From: Ephemerocybe angulata
Lineage: Eukaryota; Basidiomycota; Agaricomycetes; Agaricales; Psathyrellaceae
Assembly: GCA_013368325.1 (NCBI GenBank)
Contig: JAACJK010000019.1
Location: 42,621 to 106,620 of the forward strand
Direction: 5' to 3'
Length of the DNA: 64,000 bases
How positions within the stretch are numbered: position 1 is the stretch's first letter; each line of letters starts with the position of its first letter. The notes below the pieces were generated by a model that saw nothing but the letters and a program-made list of their open reading frames with translations, was not told the DNA's origin and searched no databases. The translations under genes were made by a program, and so were the position numbers. Shown here one piece after another: positions 12,801 through 24,695 of this stretch.

Positions 12801-13986
12801 TCTCGGAAGTACAAAATGCTATCAAATTTCTTCGACTTGGTCAACGCTGTGGAAATAGCAAGCTTGCTCTCGACATCAGCCGACGCCATCTCAGCTTTTG
12901 AATACTACCTCACACGCTATCTGACGACTTTCAAAGACCTTTACAAAGAAGCCGTTCTTACCCCAAATCACCACATAGCGCTTCACATTCCAGACTTCCT
13001 CAGGCTCTGGGGTCCTTCTCCTGAATACAGAGGGTTTGGAACAGAGCGCTTCAACAATAAGCTGCAGAAAATCAACACCAATAAACACTTTGGTAAGTCT
13101 TATCTTTTTAACTATGGTTTCTACCTAGTTTCCTGACCGTTTTTAGGCGAGATAGAGATGACGTTCATGCGCACAGTCGGGCGTACATCGAAATTGATTG
13201 CTCTCATGAAACAACCACAGATCAGAGAGTCGGTCTCCGACATGTACGAGGCGTTCTCCAAAGCCACAGCAGAAGTGACTCAGGGGACTCGACTGTACGA
13301 CCTTCCTGCCACGCTACTCCCAGTCCCAGGGCGTGATATTCAACATCTCAAGGAAGGCCAGCGGATGAAACTTGAACGCTCCGTTTTCGAAGCTCTGGGA
13401 CGTCATCTAAACTCAGATGGCAACGACTACATCCCGCACAGTGCTCTTAAAAAGGGACCTCATCAGACATTCCTTCACGCAGATGCCGTCGATCTCCATT
13501 CAATTGTCATACGTGGGGCAACTTATCAGCCCATGGGGCGTGCTTCTGGGGCTAGCAACATCCTCTTACCTTCCGGAGTGACGCCCTTCTATTCCCCTGC
13601 TCGTATTCTACAGATATTCTCTCACACTCGAGTTGCGAGCGGGGGGAATTGCACAGAAATATTCTGTGCAGTTCAATACCTTCGACCACTGGCGCCGCAA
13701 GATGTCCCGAACGATCCATACAGACAATTTGGGGAATTTGCCGGAACTCTATGGTCTTCTGAGTATACGACTCAGCACCAAGTCGTCCTTGCCTCCACTA
13801 TCATTTGCCACTTCGCGAGAACGGCCATGACGGACTCTACCCTCGCCGTCTCGACACCGTGTTACCATGTCCTTCCTCTGAACCGGGTGAGCTATCTAAT
13901 AAATGAAGTCCATCGTTCCAAATCTAACATTGAGGTCTTGTCATTATACGCAGGTCGGGATCAAGTGGAAGAAGATGGTGGGGTAA
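9876..13986 (+). CDS. Tnp2/CACTA-type transposase (Transposase_21-like), apparently intact
   Basis: Six exons: 9876..10602, 10658..12144, 12202..12411, 12471..13092, 13147..13886, 13954..13986; about 1272 residues with no stop or frameshift. The N-terminus carries a cysteine cluster ICRCSKCLQ followed by a histidine, a hydrophobic segment (LLLVLILNLVFALP), and a zinc-ribbon-like CPKC...CPATC...CG. The central part has the features of Tnp2-like transposases of the En/Spm (CACTA) class in fungi, including the VVDTMHNLFLGLYERH block that holds a catalytic Asp and a CTYCALP segment. It would act in the nucleus as a DNA transposase of the CMC group, related to KDZ. The predicted last exon is only 33 bases. 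Terminal inverted repeats were searched for by eye and not found. Start could also be the Met three codons later. Confidence 0.8.
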
Positions 13987-14039
13987 ATGACGAGTCCTGC
14001 TGAAATGATTCAGGCTTGCCCTTCCTCCTTTTGTTGCCT

Positions 14040-14441
14040 CTATACCGTCTCCTCTTCTCCTTTCGACTTCTCCTTTCGATTCAGAATGTCCATTTCTGCT
14101 TCTAATTCACCCTTTTCCAGTCGCCCAGGCGCATGCTGGGCACGTCGGAGCTTATACACCTCTTTCTTTGTACCGGGGACTCGCTTCTGTATATCTTGGG
14201 GCTTGCTCAGTACAGGAGGACACTGGGTGTGGACCGGGGAAAGCGGGTGGCAGGTAACACATGGGCAGCCACCAGGATGTTCATCGAACCATCGTGGACC
14301 GCAGTCAACGGTAATCTCTTCCCCAGCCTTGATGGCACGAGTATGGTTGGCGGGAGGTTCACGGATGAAATTGTTCCCATGCGCATGATGGGGGCCAAAA
14401 TGACGGTGGCCTCCAAGCCTTATACGCTTAGATATGGCCAA
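14040..14441 (-). pseudogene. SET-domain methyltransferase fragment
   Basis: The 133-codon frame contains NHTRAIKAGEEITVDCGPRW followed by a post-SET-like CPCVTC. The AGEEIT-x-D-x-G element is the C-terminal core of SET domains (normally ITVDYG), and the following CxC is the post-SET zinc region. The N-terminal SET half and the usual NHSCxPN motif are missing (the sequence has PPANHTR). I infer a decayed fragment of a SET-domain gene, perhaps carried by the adjacent transposon. No start or splice structure can be defended. Confidence 0.5.
14341..14372. repeat. 32-base inverted repeat, left arm
   Basis: This 32-base arm is an exact reverse complement of 14953-14984. The arms are 580 bases apart and encode the same NFIREPPANHT peptide of the SET-like fragment in opposite orientation. 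Confidence 0.85.
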
Positions 14442-14952
14442 ATTAAAGGTATATCTGAGCTAGCGGAGGCTTAATAAGTCCAACACCGGAATTTAAAGTC
14501 GTAACAACGTTCAGAAGGGGCCCTGGAGGTAAGTCAAAAGTTAGGGGCCTTTCGGAGGATTCCGAATCGGAGACTCAAAGAACTCCCGCGGTACGAATCT
14601 AAGCTTCCTCAACGCTTTCTGGCCTCTTGAGGTCAAGTGTAGGTTTCAGAAGCTCAGGGATTGTTCTAAACAACAGTTAGGCTAATTCTACCAAATTTGA
14701 GAATATAAATTGGTGGAATGTGTCTGTTAGAGTGTAAAAACCCTGTGATCAATGACCTTACCCCTCCAAAAACGCTCCCAAGCCACTTTTTGTCTTTTAT
14801 GTGGAATTCTGGAGTGCCCTAAAGCTGTATGAGACATCCTATGTCTGTACCCAGCCCACAAAACGCCTGTAATTGGCTCTAATTCCCAGTTCTATGGGGA
14901 ATATGTCAATTTCCAAGAGCCGTCCGACGAAAGCGGAGATCACTTGCGCGGG

Positions 14953-14984
14953 AATTTCATCCGTGAACCTCCCGCCAACCATAC
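14953..14984. repeat. 32-base inverted repeat, right arm
   Basis: Exact reverse complement of 14341-14372. Similarity fades quickly on both sides of the 32 bases. Confidence 0.85.
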
Positions 14985-16222
14985 ACGAGTAGCCCACGCA
15001 ACGAAGGCCGATCGCTTCTCTACCGTGACCATTGAACTGTACGATGATTACGTAGAATATGTGTTAGTTACGGTGTCTAAATGCCAATTGTTCAGAAATT
15101 ACCTCTGCATTGTGTGTGTGTGCTCTTCCAATCCGTCGATAGCATGCAAGAGCGCCTTGTCGCCCGACAGCTTGGGAGCGACGCTGTGCGTCTGGACCGC
15201 ATGTCTCCGGTTCGGTGGTTTGTGCTTCTTCTGTCCGAATAGAGGAGAACGACCAGATCTTCAACCTCAGTAACAGCTTCAGATGTTGCACAAGGAACGT
15301 TCGATAAGCCTCGGAAGATCTCCCGAAGCCCAAGTTCTGAGGCGTGGGGCATAGTGCCAGTTGTGTATATTCCTGAGCTGAGAGCCGATTAGATAATGAT
15401 GATTGGATCAACGGGATAATATTCTCACGGGGTGCTGAGCCTGCTCAGGCTTCCAGAATCCACTCCCTCTTCACCACTTGTTTACTATGGCCTTGCCCTC
15501 GCCACTCAGGAAGAGGTAGATGTAAATACGCGCCGCTGACGTTAGTAAGTGGGCCGAAAACTTGGTGTGAAAAGCCAACCAGTAGGCTAACGTTCGCGAG
15601 TCCGCAGTGTCGGCTCTTATCTACTGCCTTCGTCTGAGCCAACCAAGAGCCAACCGTTCGCCTCCCTACCTGGATGGACCGTATTCATGGACCGTATCCG
15701 CCGCCATTATTTATCTTGATGACGTGGGAATGATACTGAGGAACTCGTATGGTTCGCGATGGAAGCCGATTGACCTCCCCAAAGGTTCGCTCGGCGTCCC
15801 AAGCTTGAAGCGTGAGATGCCCATGGGACAGAATTGGCCTTTCCAAAGGTGAGTAATGCGCTATCTGCCTCTTTTAGTTCGTGGTTGAGCTCAGCACCCT
15901 CGGATATACGACATAACCCTGTGGGTTTAGGGCGTCAGTGCAATCGGTCGGCTTGTAGTTGGTAGCGTGTGGTGGGTCGAGCGTGTTCCAGGCGTGGTGG
16001 GTCGCTGAGCGCCTCTGTACTCGTCTAGTATGTGGAAAGATAAATAAAGTATGCTGATAGGTTTTGCTAGTAGTATATATACAATAGAGAGACGACAAAT
16101 GGCCAGACGAGTCGAGATGAGTAGTATTGGGAGAAAGGAAGTTCGGGTCTCAAAGAAGGTTCGCCTTTTCGCATTCAATGAGAGTTGCTAATGGGGAAGG
16201 TATCTCGGCCAAGGCTTCGGAA

Positions 16223-18297
16223 TCATCGCGCTCGGGCATATCGCTGTTCGCGATGATGGTTATATTCAGTTTGAGAAAATTGAGAGTATTGTAACACGAC
16301 GGACCTTATCATACCCACTCCGTTCAAGAATGTATATCCACCAGGCCAGCGCCCTTCTTGGATTGTCGCAAGCACATAGATGCACTCATTTCCATGACGA
16401 TATGCTGCCTCCACAAGTCGGGTTCTGGTCCGACCTGAGGAAGAGAGTATCGCATTGAATCGCGGGTATGCGAAAGGAGGGTACCGCCCTGTGGATGTGG
16501 CGACATATTCGTCCCGGGGTTTACGTTCGATGGCCCTTGGAGCACCTAGTTCCCAATTGACGATAGAAATCATGTCTCTTGGGACTATATCACCTCGCTT
16601 CCGGCACGCAAAGTTGTAGTAATGGACCAGGAGTGCGCACAGATTTCCCTTGCTTCCCCAAGGAAACCATTGACGATTCTGGCGTCGAACTATGTGAAGT
16701 GGGTCAGCAACTCCGACTCAGCATACCCAAGAGTAAGAATTCAACGTACCCTGGTGCAGTTCAGCGGCGCTGGCACATTCATCACGATGGAGAGCGTTCC
16801 AGTCATCCGTCTGGCATTGCACGGAGCAATAGAAGACGGTTCCGCACCCGCGACAACGTCTCCGAGGTGTAGGCTCATCGACGACGTTTCCTCCCTGAAG
16901 CTCTAAATGCTGTAAAGGCGAAGGCGGCCGTAAGCAATGCATTCAAAGCCGAGGCATAATAAAGGGTACTTACATTCAGGTTATCGCATGCGAAAGCAAA
17001 ATATCCCTTCCGTTCAGAAGCCGAAAGCGAGGTGATATGTAAAGACGCATAGAAGAACCGCCACAATGGGCATTCGAGTCCAGGTGGGGTCGTCCTGCGG
17101 TTATTGGTGTAATAGATTGCGAGAGACTCGGCAACCGCACGGGAGATGCGTGGGTAGGGAAGGTAGGACGATAGATGTTGGAGGAAAGAGTAAATGATAG
17201 CTTCTGAAGAGCGATCATTTACTGTTGTTGGGATGCACTGCTGTAGAAGAGGGGTGAGATCTGCCTGGGCAAGCTGACGGATCCTGGAGAGTACTTCTTC
17301 TCCATCTCTTTCGGCCATGTCCATCAGGCATCCCACTTGCGCGATCCTCCATCCGGCGATCGAAATCGGAGCGTAAAGTAAGCTGTGAGCGGACCTCGTG
17401 AATGCTTTCAGAGCCCCTTTCTTGACTGAATATGTCCATATGTTACTCCAGTTTGGAGACTTCGCCAGGCATTCCGCCATTCGAATGTAGAGCTCTTGCA
17501 TCTCGAGAATAAGGTGTGTTCCTCCTACAGTGCGATCACTTTCCAGGGCAGTGAGTTGCGCGGTGAACGACTTGAAGAATGATCGGGCTCCGTTGGAATT
17601 CTGAAAAAGGTCCACTGTCGCTGCTTTGATAGAGTCTTCAGTGTCGATGAAAGCGCTGAAGAGGCGTGTCATGGCGCTAGTGGTCTCAGAGCAAGTGTCT
17701 CCTTGGCTGAACTCGCCGATCCACATCCTAAAAGCCAGGTCAACGGTGACTGAGCAGTCTTCAATTATAGCGCCCGGAGAGAAAGGTTGTCGAGGAGTGC
17801 ACTCGGCGAGGAACTGGGCGATAGTTGAGATGGGAACCTGGATATCCTCGCGCGGCATGGTGCGTCCGCAGTACTCGAGCGTAAAAGTGAGCCAAAGGAG
17901 AATACAAGGCCAATCCGCTCTCATTATGTTTGAGAATCCAGCACGTGAGGGTGGACTAGAGATAGCCGCCTGACCAACGCAGCGGACTATGTTAAGGCAC
18001 AACAGCGCGCGTACGACCGGCTCAAATGCGACTTCTTGGCCATGGCCATATGCCGAGCGAGGGACAGGGTAAGAGAGGGGTGGAGTTTGGAGGAGTGGCA
18101 TCACAACGTCGAGTGGCTGGAGGTCAGAATGCTGGTAGGGGTATGCGACCAAAAGTGCTTGAAGGTCGGTGACCGGGCCTACTGAAGCTCTCGCCAGTAG
18201 CTGTTGGAAAAATACGCGTCAAATCTAGAGAAGGTGTTTCATACGTAAGGGAACATACGCGTCGAGCATGGTATTCTCCCTGAGAGGGGCGAGACAT
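16223..18297 (-). CDS. MYND zinc-finger protein
   Basis: Four exons on the minus strand: 18297..18259, 18200..16974, 16909..16750, 16689..16223; about 630 residues. The 13-codon first exon (MSRPSQGEYHARR) joins the long helical exon in phase 0. The finger is C441-x2-C444, C450-x3-C454, H463-x3-C467 with the typical YCS-x2-CQ-x2-DW spacing; the first C-x2-C pair of a full MYND finger is absent and replaced by basic residues. Domain order matches the gene at 7471-9574 (long helical region, finger, about 160-residue tail). Likely a protein-protein adaptor in transcription; function unknown. It is divergent from the gene starting at 18951. Confidence 0.72.
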
Positions 18298-18950
18298 GGC
18301 TTGTGAGGTACGTAGAGGAGAGATTTCAAACGCTTTCAGCTCATTGTTCAGTCATTTATTTCGGTGGGACACCGACAAAGCCACAGCCCACAGCCTCACA
18401 AAGGAAGGTCCAATGCCTCGAGGACATAGTCTTTGACATTACGGTGAACGATGATAAAGGTGTAAAGAGGCCGCGTTATAATGACTCTCAGGCTCAGTAG
18501 TATTCTGCTTGCAGATGTTTATTGTCGGGGGTATTGGCCTCTCCTTATCCCACAACCATCAGCTCACCCACTCGACCAGCGATGACCAAACGGCTTGTGC
18601 TTTCGGGAGCTCCTCAGCATATTCGTTCGCTATCAAATGTTTATCGATCTTGAACATCGAAATGGAAGAGCTTCAACAGATAGTATGGTACGCCAAGTTA
18701 ACAGTCGCACTCTAAAGCGGGTTGCGGTGTTCATCGGCAAATGTACTAACGCCTTCGTCCATTTGAAACTACCTTCTAGGCAATCTTTACTATCCGAATC
18801 GAATGGACCACATTCTTGGCCTCCCAGAAGCTACCAGTTATAGGTGAATAAAGAGAGGCACGTGCTGTGTGGCAGGATCGAAGTTGTGGCAAATATTGCA
18901 AGGCTCGAGGTCCTGCGGTCGTCGCCTCTTGCTCTTGGCATTCTCATACA
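18298..18950. other. Divergent intergenic region (possible shared promoter)
   Basis: 653 bases between the start codons of the minus-strand MYND gene and the plus-strand 18951 gene. No coding frame here is supported by splice logic. No TATA box or other defined element stands out. Confidence 0.4.
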
Positions 18951-21900
18951 ATGTACGCGTCTCAGGATAACCCCCAAGGAGAGCCAGAGCCCGACCCCTC
19001 GAACTCGGTCGGAGAAAACCAGCAACACCACTTGAATCTCCCCGACGGTGTCGGGGGACCCCCTTCACTTCCCCCCAGCGGCATGCATCAATCCACTGCT
19101 GGGGGAGTTAACTCTGTGCCCAGTGCGTATCAGGATCGACTTCAGCACACTCTAGCTATGCCACGCACATTTCTAGGAGGGAGGGCGCCAGCGGTAAGAA
19201 GCACATTCGGGAGTTTCAGAAACCACCCGTATGAGTACGATGATCAAGTACCTTCGACTTCGATTGTGCCCTCGCCAAACTCCTCGAGACACAGAAGGAG
19301 GCCAAGCTCGTCAAGTTCATGTACATTTCTCGTGACTCATTGTCTACTGGAAAGAAGCTGACTGCAAAATCAGATCGAACTGCCCTATCATTAACTCATG
19401 AACATGGAACTCAGGGGTCTCACAATCGAAGGCGACGGACAGACACACAGGTAGGTTTACTTTATTACGCTATCTCCCAGATGTAAGAAATAACTCGACC
19501 ATAGAATACGCAAAGCCCAGCGTCAGGAAGCCTGACTCCCAGAGCTCTCGCTTCTTCGAGCCTTTCACAAGTACTAGGTGCTGATGCCACTCAGGTAGGT
19601 TATGGTGTGTGTGCAGTGTCACTTGTTTTCACCTGCGTACCTAGACATCACCAACGTTGAACGAGGATGACCGGATGCTTCGAATCCACTCTTGGGCATC
19701 TGGCGTAAGCGCAATCTGGTTAAGTCAATCGAATGCTTCTAATTGTTTTCCAACATAGCTTCCAACGGATACGACACCTACCCCACCTACCTTGTACGCC
19801 CATGCGTCAGGCCACGAAGGAGCTTCCGGCAACAGTTCCAACAATAGCACAGAGTCGGGTTCTTGGCCGAACGCTAGACCACAAATGTCGATGGCGGATG
19901 AGCCCGGACTTTCGTATGGCGGTGAAGCCGTATATGGTGATCATAGGGGCCAAGCTATTCCTTACGTAGCATCTCCCGCAGCGTTTGGGCAACAGGGGAC
20001 CCCAATAAGTCAATACTACCCTTCATCCTCGGCCCAGGCTTCGTACAACCAAAGCTATTCGAATGAAGCATCGCATATGGACCCACACGGTTTGCAGCAA
20101 CAGAGGATCGCCCACACTTCGCTCCCTGGTCAATCGAACGAATCCCCGCGTCTGAATCCCCTTGAAGGCGACGACGGTCACCCCTCATCACATCGTGCGA
20201 CGCAGGCGCCCATGTCCCAGCACACTCTGGAGCAGCAACTCCTTCCATCTCTGCATACTCAAGGGGAGTCGAGTGATCAGGTCGGTCAAATCCCATCTGT
20301 TATCTCATAGCCGTCTGACGACAGCACCCAGCACGCCTCTTTCACATCGAATCATCTGCTAAGCGACACCCAGCATCATGCATCGCTGCAACAAACTCAG
20401 TTGAGCGCCTCTCAGCTGGACGGCATTGAACATGCTGCGCACCCGGAGCTCAGCGACATTCAGCAACACGTATCGCTGCAACAAGACCCGTTGAGCGCCT
20501 CTCAAGTGCTTGGGATTGAACAAGCTGCGCGCCAGGAGCGGTCTACCTCTCAAGACACCCAGGTGGAGCCCACTGAACCTGTCTATCCAACCTTCCAGAA
20601 CGGAATGGAATGCCCCCCACCCGTGGCGCTGCATAATAACATCCAGCAATATGCGTCGTCGCGCCAAGCCGGGCTGGGCCTTCCTCATGCACCCGAGACT
20701 CAACAAGATGTGCACCAGGATCTTCCGGTCGCTGATAACCCCCAGGTGGAGTCGAATGAGCCCTCGTCTTCTGCCATCCCGGACATGCAAACACAACCTG
20801 GAGTCGGCATAGCGCAGCAACCGCGCTACGGCGGCCCTCCCGTACACAGCGTCATCCAGCAAAACGCATACCGAGGTGACCCGGATACTCGTCAGATGCA
20901 AGGCATCGAGCATGCGCATCTCGGTGGCTCCATGAGTCAGCAAGTGTCTACACGGCGCCCACTTCCAGCTGTGCCCGCCTCGTCGGGTACAATGGCTTTG
21001 CTTCAGCATCCGCCGATCCCTCCCACTTCAAGCGGGCCCTGGCAGGAACAACGACACCAATCCAGAACGTATGGACCCCACAGCTTGACTGGCCATCACA
21101 CTCAACCCAATTATGAAAGCTCTGTTCCGGGGCCTTACGGTGGAGAGACAACACTGTATCAGCATCGCGACGCGAGCACGTTTGCCCCTCAAGCAGCATT
21201 GTCGAGCTTGGCTCCGCCCGGCCCACAACCCGCATTCGTTCCTACTCAATTCAGCAACAGCAGCAGTCAGCAGCAGCACCGCGCGTCACAGATTCCGTAT
21301 AACTCTTTGGTCCATCCATACGCTTCACCGATTCCTCAAGTTCCTCCCAGGTCCTCGAGAGCCAGCACGTCATCCAGGGCCGTCTCCAGTATAGCGAGCG
21401 GCGATACGACCCCAAGGGCTATGTCACGACTCAGCGTAGATGGCTCCGAGATGGGTTCCTTGCGGAATGGAGAGAGCAGTGTTCGAAAAGGCAAGCATCG
21501 CCGTGTAAACAAAGATGACGAGAGGGATCAACACGATCGTCCTGGGACGGATAGAGGGGGAGCATCCTCTGGAAATCATAATACTGAACCCCAGTTCGAC
21601 TTCAAGAATCTGATGACAGAACAGTTCTCGCATTTCCAAAATGCCATAGTTTCCGCTTTGCGAACCGCAGTTCCAGTAAGCGCGGCGGTATAATTTCAAT
21701 TGAGTGGTTTAGCTGACGATATATTAGCCGAATGTTGTGGTAGATGCGAACTTTGAACGGATCGAGGGCCGACTGGAGAGCCTTACCCAAACTCTTGTCA
21801 AAAGCTTGGAGGCAATGAGCAAACATCCTACGCGGGCACAACCATCTTCTCGTGACTCTGACGCAGACTCGAATGAAAGCGGAGAAGAAACGAGGAAGCT

Positions 21901-22953
21901 CCAACCCCTGAAACCGAAACCGCGCCCAGCTCGCGAAAAGGTTCTAGCCGTACGTAGTCCTTGGCTTCAACCGTTTCTTTACTGAAGTGCTGGTAAATAG
22001 CGGCTCGTTAGGGAGCACTACAACCTTTTGGTCGATTATGATGCCCCAGCTTTGCCTCACCAGGCATCTGTCGAAGCATGGAGACCCGAAGCGGGGCCGT
22101 GTTGTACTGTCGAAGAGTTTCGGCTAGACCTCAACTCTATACCCTCAACACCGTGGAACAAATCCGCCCGAGCCGTCTTTGTCGACAGTTTCCTCCACTC
22201 CGACAATCCTGAGGTTGATTCAATCAAACCCTCTCGGAAGGAGGTGGAACGCCTTTTCACTTCAAACTTTCGCAACTCCAACGTCCGTATGAAACGACAG
22301 ATAGTAAATGGTGCAGATCCAGCGACAATCGAGCAGATGAAGAAAGCCCGTAGGGCAAGGGAACGGAAACGGAAGGTGAGCACAGCGCCGTTGCTTAAGA
22401 ACCTGTCTTGGAACTTACACCTTTCTAGTTGTACTGGCGGAGACTAGGAGCCGCGCGGCGGTATAACGAAACTTCCCATCATATACGCTTTATCCGGCTC
22501 CTCGGTGTAGATGGTATGAGTACAGACGAGAGTGACCACGATAATGGCACTGGGAGGCCGAACTACCGTGTCTTGGTCAAGAAGTGGCGTCATCCTCAAG
22601 GAACGAACTGCCTGCGAACGTTGGATGGACTTCACAGGGACAGCAGGTTCCGTCCAACCCGACGTATAGGACCTGGTGCACATGCTCACTTCCGCCAGAC
22701 AAGTGGTAGACCGTCATCCAACCCTCCTGTACACGGGCTTCCGGAAGTGTTCTATAATCCGAACTGGTTGAAGGACCTCACGGCGGCAGAGCGACAGGAT
22801 GTTAAACCCCAGCCGTCAGAGCCGTATGACTTCAGTCATGATCCATTCATCGAAGAGTACGTCGATCCTTACCTCAATCTTTTGTATGCGAACTCTAACA
22901 CCCACGCACGATTAGCTTGTCGAAGAAGAATGGGCAGCAATATGGGTCATTAA
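18951..22953 (+). CDS. Large disordered Gln-rich protein with conserved C-terminal domain
   Basis: Nine exons: 18951..19247, 19295..19450, 19505..19594, 19645..19704, 19759..20280, 20332..21675, 21728..21949, 22001..22375, 22429..22953; about 1196 residues. All eight introns (47-54 bases) are phase 0. Residues 1-780 are low complexity (Q, S, P, H rich), with imperfect repeats around QQDPLSASQ..GIEHAA. A short helical segment (NFERIEGRLESLTQTLVKSLEAM) follows, then a basic region (MKKARRARERKRK) and an ordered C-terminal part containing GVDGMSTDESD, YRVLVKKWRHP and GLPEVFYNPNWL. I recall this MSxDESD / KxWR / GLPxxFY arrangement as a multicopy hypothetical family in Agaricomycetes but know no function for it. 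The basic region suggests DNA or RNA binding (inference). The 51-base intron 20281-20331 (GTCGGT donor) removes an in-frame stop. Confidence 0.65.
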
Positions 22954-23022
22954 ATGCATTTATCTAACCAATTTCTGGGCCTCTATACCCTAGGAGTGTA
23001 TAACATGTATAAGCGAGATAAT

Positions 23023-24504
23023 CTATGCCTTTGTAGCTTCCTCGATCAGAGCATCTACTGCCGCAGCGGCGGTCCAGCAAGTGCGCACAGCTTCATATCC
23101 AAACCTGAGAATTCGTCAATCATTCGCTGACGGGGAGTCAAAGGCGATCGGCTTACCCATAGTTATAGGCTACGACAACATTGTTTTTAAGTTCGACCTG
23201 AAGGCGTGGACCACCTTCGCGCCCCGCATAGATGTCGCAATATTCTCCGACGATCAATGGGTACAAGACGTCGAGCGTTGCCTCTGATCTGCCAGCGTCG
23301 TTCTCGGCGGCGGATGGAGTTAGTTCTGGGCAAATTGAAAGGCCTCTATTTAGGATTCGGTCCGTCATTTCAGGGCGTGTCTTCGGATACCTATGATCAC
23401 AGTACAGATTAAGATCACCATGCCATGCGTCCATACGAACATACAAGGGCTCACCAGTCATTAAGTGTCATAACTCCACCTACAATGACCTATCCCAAGA
23501 GTCAGCTTCTCAGTAGTTGGTCCAGATATATAGAAGGGCTGCCCACATCACCGTTTCTTAAGGGGATGACAAATGCTGTTGGACAGTGGCCCCCAGTATA
23601 TGCAGCCTTCCCAGCTACAACCCATGGTGCTCGTAGCCGCCGCGTCTCTATTCGCACTGGATGTATAGAAGTATCTTCCACGCCCCCAAGGTACCTCGTC
23701 CCGATTCCTGTACATACCACTATCACGCGGGGAGGGGCAGAGATCCCCGACCTACTAAAGCTAGATATGCCACCTTCTAGTAATTGCTGAAGGTGTCGAA
23801 CGGAGCCCCGATGAAGAAACCCGCCACCTGATAGAAACAAATTCAATAAATCTCTTCGATAGTGCTCGACGTCCACCGAGAATGTCGAGAAGGAGACTCC
23901 GAACGCGGAGGTCTGCGGATTCCTGTCAGGAAGCCGCTGGAACTATAACTCGCTTGAGATTCAGACAGTCATTTGCGAGTGTGCAGACCACATACTTCAG
24001 GTAGATATGATTGGGGCATATCCAGCACAGTTTCCTTTCCCGTCTTGAAGTACTCTATCATCGGGATGCGCCGAAAACAATTATACAGCGTCTCAGCGCG
24101 ATCAGATAGGCCCCAGAGGTAGGAAAAATTGGCCATCTCCATCTCTATTATAGGATTGAGGGAAATAATCTCTGAGATAAAAAGCGACATACGATGATAG
24201 TTCCCGGGCTTTTCTAGCTTATAGCCATGGAAGCATCCCTGTGCTCACCAATCCTTAGTCGAGACTCACGCCGTCCACCGTATTCAAACCTGCATACCGA
24301 TATTCCCATAGACCATTGGGTTGGTGGTGGATCATTAGGTAGAACTTCAGCCACCAAGTGCACTTCGAATTCGTTCCTTTCTAGCAACTGAATCGCAGTT
24401 GTGAGCCCGGGAAGGTCTAATTGTCTCGATCAGCATGGCCTTCAAGTCGGGTGTAATCACGCCCTACCTGCTCCTACAACGATCGCGTGGGGTTTGGGCT
24501 CCAT
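23023..24504 (-). CDS. D-amino-acid oxidase (FAD-dependent)
   Basis: Eight exons on the minus strand: 24504..24468, 24416..24298, 24238..24193, 24144..23996, 23942..23547, 23489..23455, 23390..23157, 23104..23023; about 365 residues, the usual length for the family. It oxidises D-amino acids to imino acids with H2O2 release, normally in peroxisomes. Recognised blocks: N-terminal FAD-binding strand (HAIVVGA...GLTTAIQLLE), FRRIPMIEYF, GVSFSTFSVD, VVCTGIGTRYLGGVED with the following PVR, VIVGGVMTLNDW, RGLSICPELTP, and C-terminal YNYGFGYEA. The C-terminus (EEATKA) has no clear SKL-type peroxisome signal. With the splice chosen, the second glycine of the dinucleotide motif reads Asp (GADLPG). Divergent from the JmjC-like gene at 24696 with 191 bases between start codons. 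Confidence 0.85.
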
Positions 24505-24695
24505 CCCAGATCGCAGTCCGGACCACGAAGAATGAAGGCTTAAGCTTAAGAGTCGGTGTCTACCCTATTCGCGATTCCCAGTGCGGACTTGCAAAAGGGG
24601 ATGATGTAATCAATGTGGGCGCGACGGTGTCAATTAGTGGACCTTCACCCATCGCTGAGCCACCAGTGCCTCTCTTTACTTTCAAGTACCAGTCA
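24505..24695. promoter_or_regulatory. Bidirectional promoter region (DAAO / JmjC-like)
   Basis: Only 191 bases separate two divergent start codons, so both promoters must lie here or overlap the genes. The sequence before the plus-strand ATG is pyrimidine rich (CTCTCTTTACTTTC), common upstream of fungal starts. Confidence 0.45.

Larger units (their letters stand above)
13987..16222. other. Gene-poor spacer between Tnp2 and MYND genes
   Basis: About 2.2 kb. It contains the SET-like fragment (14040-14441, minus) and the 32-base inverted repeat described separately. From 14500 to 16200 I see only short unrelated frames and no RNA gene. The Tnp2 element's right end could lie anywhere here. Confidence 0.5.

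Noticed and set aside
20359..21009. 216-codon minus-strand frame
   Set aside because: Antisense of the Gln-rich exon of the 18951 gene.
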